Shown here: positions 35,301 to 41,300 of the stretch, in pieces | Layout of the letters: each line of letters starts with the position of its first letter | Position numbering within the stretch: the first letter of the stretch is position 1 | Source: Bathymodiolus brooksi | Lineage: Eukaryota; Mollusca; Bivalvia; Mytilida; Modiolidae | Direction: 5' to 3' | DNA length: 64,000 nt | NCBI GenBank assembly: GCA_963680875.1 | Contig: OY804589.1 | Span: 28,002,962-28,066,961, forward strand | Translations under genes and position numbers: made by a program | Notes under the pieces: model-generated | Database searches by the model: none | Seen by the model: the letters and a program-made list of their open reading frames with translations, nothing else | Told to the model about the DNA's origin: nothing

Positions 35301-38300
35301 TATTTTCACCCACCAATAGATATGATTTATGAGTGCCATTCTTGGGTGGCGATTTGTGAGTGCCATCGCTGGGAGGAGCTTTGTGGGGGCCATCCCTAGG
35401 TGGTGATTTGTGAGATTCCCTGGGTGGTGATTTGAGTGCCATCCCTGGGTGGTAGTTTGAGAATGCCATCCTTGGTGACGATTTGTGAGTGCTCTCCATG
35501 GATGATGAATTGAGAGTGCCATCCCTGGGTGGTGATTTGTGAGTGCTATCACTGGGTGGTGATTTGTGAGTGCTATCCCTGGGTGGTGATTTGCAAGTAC
35601 CATCTATATTTAAATGGAAAAGCCCTCAGTAACATGAATAGATCTGATCAATCATAGCACACAACATATAAAAACATTGCATAATCGTATTTCCCTTAAA
35701 CAGAAAAATCTTATGAGAATAAAAATATGTGCAAGTTTCTACTATTGTGATTTCAAAAATATCCATACATATTGACAGTGTTCCCTACAACTTTCAAGAG
35801 ATAGAGATTGTGGTTTTAGACTGTCATAAATTAAGTCTACATGTCGCCCATGTGGACCATGAACGGCTTCACCCAGAACAGATCAAGTCTGTGGTTCATA
35901 CGACTTATTTGTACTGTAATGGTTTTGCGGGTTCATACATACCTTGTACATGTAATTGAATTTAATTGTTTTACGTTAAGAAATTTCAGATCTGACATAG
36001 ACGGTTTTAGAGAAATTAGAAATATGAAAGGGATCAAATGCAAGGCATTCCACAGCATCAGGAAAATTGCTCTGTTAATTGCATTTCTTTAGTTTTGTAG
36101 GTGATTTTTTGTACTTTTTCTTTTGGCATTTGTGTTGTCTGTTCTTCTTCGATATACAGATTCTGATTACCCCTTTGGTATCTTAAAACTCTTCTTACCT
36201 ATGAAAAACCATCGCAACCAAATAATTAACTTCTCTCTCTTTTCTCATCTCGTATCGGATGGTGGTTTGTTCCATCATTTCGAACTATATCTACTGGCCT
36301 TTTCATGGGTCATCCTGTTGGTGGCTGGACAGGTGGTGAAGAAACCAGGGTTCTGTCAATTTATGCTTTTATTTCCACTAATCCATCTGCTATTTCACTT
36401 GCCATTTGTATTATGCAGGGTTTTTCTTACTGTGTGTATTTTTGCTTAAGCATTTGTTTGAAATAAAAAAGGGGAGGTTTGGATGCCATTGAAACCTGTT
36501 TAACCCTGTACTACCACTTCACTTTTGTGTGAAGTTACTGTACCACGTCAGGTTGACTTGACTTTATGTGTACACCTTTATGTCTGCAGTCCTCGAAATT
36601 AGACTTTCGAATTTACTGGCCCGAAAACTTCAAAATTAGAATATTTATATAGATTCTATTGAAAAAATTTGGCAAAAGTCACTGGTCCGAATCAATTTTC
36701 ACTGGCCGTGGGCCACCGGACCACTGCTAAAGTCGATGACTGTGTCTGACGTGTTTGGTGGGTGGGTAGATGTATAGTGGTTGTGGTGTCAGTGTGTTTG
36801 AATTGTCTGGTGTTTAATGTGGAGTAACTACTGTTATCTGCCTTTTTTAATTTCTATTTTCTAAATTATCTCCCTTTGATATTTTCGTAATTACCAATGT
36901 AGCATATTTGATACATTCTACTTTAATTATCAATTCCTTGAATTCAGAAACAAATTCATCTGTTATATTATGATAAATTTAATATTTTATGAAAACTTTA
37001 TTTAAAAAACCATATTCTGAATCTGTAATTATCTGTATAATCATATAATTTTATTTTCACATCAGTGATATTTTCACCACTCATATTTCACGGAGGTCGA
37101 AATTTTAGAGAGAAAAGGAGATAACCAAAAAATGTTACAATGACAATATTTCTGTATCTAAAAATAACTTTGCAATGTAGCAGACATTCAACACTGGGAA
37201 AAAACACAAAACAAACATTTTTTTACTGTTGGTAGCCCCAAGAAGTTCATGTAGCAAATATGCTATGTGGGGCACTAGAGGGTTAAACAGAAAAATCTTA
37301 TGAGAATAAAAATATGTGCAAGTTTCTACTATTGTGATTTCAAAAATATCCATACATATTGACAGTGTTCCCTACAACTTTCAAGAGATAGAGATTGTGG
37401 TTTTAGACTGTCATAAATTAAGTCTACATGTCGCCCATGTGGACCATGAACGGCTTCACCCAGAACAGATCAAGTCTGTGGTTCATACGACTTATTTGTA
37501 CTGTAATGGTTTTGCGGGTTCATACATACCTTGTACATGTAATTGAATTTAATTGTTTTACGTTAAGAAATTTCAGATCTGACATAGACGGTTTTAGAGA
37601 AATTAGAAATATGAAAGGGATCAAATGCAAGGCATTCCACAGCATCAGGAAAATTGCTCTGTTAATTGCATTTCTTTAGTTTTGTAGGTGATTTTTTGTA
37701 CTTTTTCTTTTGGCATTTGTGTTGTCTGTTCTTCTTCGATATACAGATTCTGATTACCCCTTTGGTATCTTAAAACTCTTCTTACCTATGAAAAACCATC
37801 GCAACCAAATAATTAACTTCTCTCTCTTTTCTCATCTCGTATCGGATGGTGGTTTGTTCCATCATTTCGAACTATATCTACTGGCCTTTTCATGGGTCAT
37901 CCTGTTGGTGGCTGGACAGGTGGTGAAGAAACCAGGGTTCTGTCAATTTATGCTTTTATTTCCACTAATCCATCTGCTATTTCACTTGCCATTTGTATTA
38001 TGCAGGGTTTTTCTTACTGTGTGTATTATTGCTTAAGCATTTGTTTGAAATAAAAAAGGGGAGGTTTGGATGCCATTGAAACCTGTTTAACCCTGTACTA
38101 CCACTTCACTTTTGTGTGAAGTTACTGTACCACGTCAGGTTGACTTGACTTTATGTGTACACCTTTATGTCTGCAGTCCTCGAAATTAGACTTTCGAATT
38201 TACTGGCCCGAAAACTTCAAAATTAGAATATTTATATAGATTCTATTGAAAAAATTTGGCAAAAGTCACTGGTCCGAATCAATTTTCACTGGCCGTGGGC

Positions 38301-41300
38301 CACCGGACCACTGCTAAAGTCGATGACTGTGTCTGACGTGTTTGGTGGGTGGGTAGATGTATAGTGGTTGTGGTGTCAGTGTGTTTGAATTGTCTGGTGT
38401 TTAATGTGGAGTAACTACTGTTATCTGCCTTTTTTAATTTCTATTTTCTAAATTATCTCCCTTTGATATTTTCGTAATTACCAATGTAGCATATTTGATA
38501 CATTCTACTTTAATTATCAATTCCTTGAATTCAGAAACAAATTCATCTGTTATATTATGATAAATTTAATATTTTATGAAAACTTTATTTAAAAAACCAT
38601 ATTCTGAATCTGTAATTATCTGTATAATCATATAATTTTATTTTCACATCAGTGATATTTTCACCACTCATATTTCACGGAGGTCGAAATTTTAGAGAGA
38701 AAAGGAGATAACCAAAAAATGTTACAATGACAATATTTCTGTATCTAAAAATAACTTTGCAATGTAGCAGACATTCAACACTGGGAAAAAACACAAAACA
38801 AACATTTTTTTACTGTTGGTAGCCCCAAGAAGTTCATGTAGCAAATATGCTATGTGGGGCACTAGAGGGTTAAACAGAAAAATCTTATGAGAATAAAAAT
38901 ATGTGCAAGTTTCTACTATTGTGATTTCAAAAATATCCATACATATTGACAGTGTTCCCTACAACTTTCAAGAGATAGAGATTGTGGTTTTAGACTGTCA
39001 TAAATTAAGTCTACATGTGGACCATGAACTACTTCACCCAGAACAGATCAAGTCTGTGGTTCATACGACTTACTTGTACTGTAATGGTTTTGCGGGTTCA
39101 TACATACGTGTAATTGAATTTAATTGTTTTACGTTAAGCAATTTCAGATCTGTCATAGACGGTTCTAGAGAAATTAGAAATATGAAAGGGATCAAATGCA
39201 AGGCATTCCACAGCACCAGGAAAATTGCCCTGTTAATTGCATTTCTTTAGTTTTATATGTATGTTTTGTAGGTGATTATTTGTCCTTTTGTCCTTTTTCT
39301 TTTGACCATTGTGTTGTCTGTTCTTCTGTCTTTTGACCATTGTGTTGTCTGTTCTTCTTCGATATACAGATTCTGATTACCCCTTTGGTATCTTCAAACT
39401 CTTCTTACCTATGAAAATCCATCGCAACCAAATAATTAACATCTCTCTCTTTTCTCATCTCGTATCGGATGGTGGTTTGTTCCATCATTTCGAACTATAT
39501 CTACTGGCCTTTTCATGGGTCATCCTGTTGGTGGCTGGACAGGTGGTGAAGAAACCAGGGTTATGTCAATTTACGCTTTTATTTCCACTAATCCATCGGC
39601 TATTTCACTTGCCATTTGTATTATGCAGGGTTTTTCTTACTGTGTGTATTTTTGCTTAAGCATTTGTTTGAAATAAAGAAGGGGAGGTTTGGGTGCCATT
39701 GAAACCTGTTTAACCCTATACTACCACTTCACTTTCGTGTGAAGTGACAGTACCACGTCAGGTTGACTTGACTTTATGTGTATACCTTTATGTCTGATGT
39801 GTTTGGTGGGTGGGTAGATGCATAGTGGTTATGGTGTCAGTGTGTTTGGATTGGCTGGTGTTTAATGTGGAGTAACTACTGTTATCTGCCTTTTTTTTAA
39901 TTTCTATTTTCTAAATTATCTCCCTTTGATATTTTTGTTATTACCAATGTAGCATATTTGATACATTCTACTTTAATTATCAATTCCTTGAATTCAGAAA
40001 CAAATTCATCTGTTATATTATGATAAATTTAATATTTTATGAAAACTTTATTTAAAAAAACATATTCTGAATCTGTAATTATCTGTATAATCATATAATT
40101 TTATTTTCACATCAGTGATATTTTCACCACTCATATTTCATGGAGGTTGACATTTTAGAGAGAAAAGGAGATAACCATAAAATGTTGCGATGACAATATT
40201 TCTGTATCTAAAAATAACTTTGCAATGTAGCAGACATTCAACACTGGGAAAAAACACAAAACAAACATTTTTTTACTGTTGGTAGCCCCAAGAAGTTCAT
40301 GTAGCAAATATGCTATGTGGGGCACTAGAGGGTTAAACAGAAAAATCTTATGAGAATAAAAATATGTGCAAGTTTCTACTATTGTGATTTCAAAAATATC
40401 CATACATATTGACAGTGTTCCCTACAACTTTCAAGAGATAGAGATTGTGGTTTTAGACTGTCATAAATTAAGTCTACATGTGGACCATGAACTACTTCAC
40501 CCAGAACAGATCAAGTCTGTGGTTCATACGACTTACTTGTACTGTAATGGTTTTGCGGGTTCATACATACGTGTAATTGAATTTAATTGTTTTACGTTAA
40601 GCAATTTCAGATCTGTCATAGACGGTTCTAGAGAAATTAGAAATATGAAAGGGATCAAATGCAAGGCATTCCACAGCACCAGGAAAATTGCCCTGTTAAT
40701 TGCATTTCTTTAGTTTTATATGTATGTTTTGTAGGTGATTATTTGTCCTTTTGTCCTTTTTCTTTTGACCATTGTGTTGTCTGTTCTTCTGTCTTTTGAC
40801 CATTGTGTTGTCTGTTCTTCTTCGATATACAGATTCTGATTACCCCTTTGGTATCTTCAAACTCTTCTTACCTATGAAAATCCATCGCAACCAAATAATT
40901 AACATCTCTCTCTTTTCTCATCTCGTATCGGATGGTGGTTTGTTCCATCATTTCGAACTATATCTACTGGCCTTTTCATGGGTCATCCTGTTGGTGGCTG
41001 GACAGGTGGTGAAGAAACCAGGGTTATGTCAATTTACGCTTTTATTTCCACTAATCCATCGGCTATTTCACTTGCCATTTGTATTATGCAGGGTTTTTCT
41101 TACTGTGTGTATTTTTGCTTAAGCATTTGTTTGAAATAAAGAAGGGGAGGTTTGGGTGCCATTGAAACCTGTTTAACCCTATACTACCACTTCACTTTCG
41201 TGTGAAGTGACAGTACCACGTCAGGTTGACTTGACTTTATGTGTATACCTTTATGTCTGATGTGTTTGGTGGGTGGGTAGATGCATAGTGGTTATGGTGT

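Noticed and set aside
35214..35603. 129-codon minus ORF with MALTNHHP repeats
   Set aside because: Translation of the 27-bp minisatellite inside a MITE.
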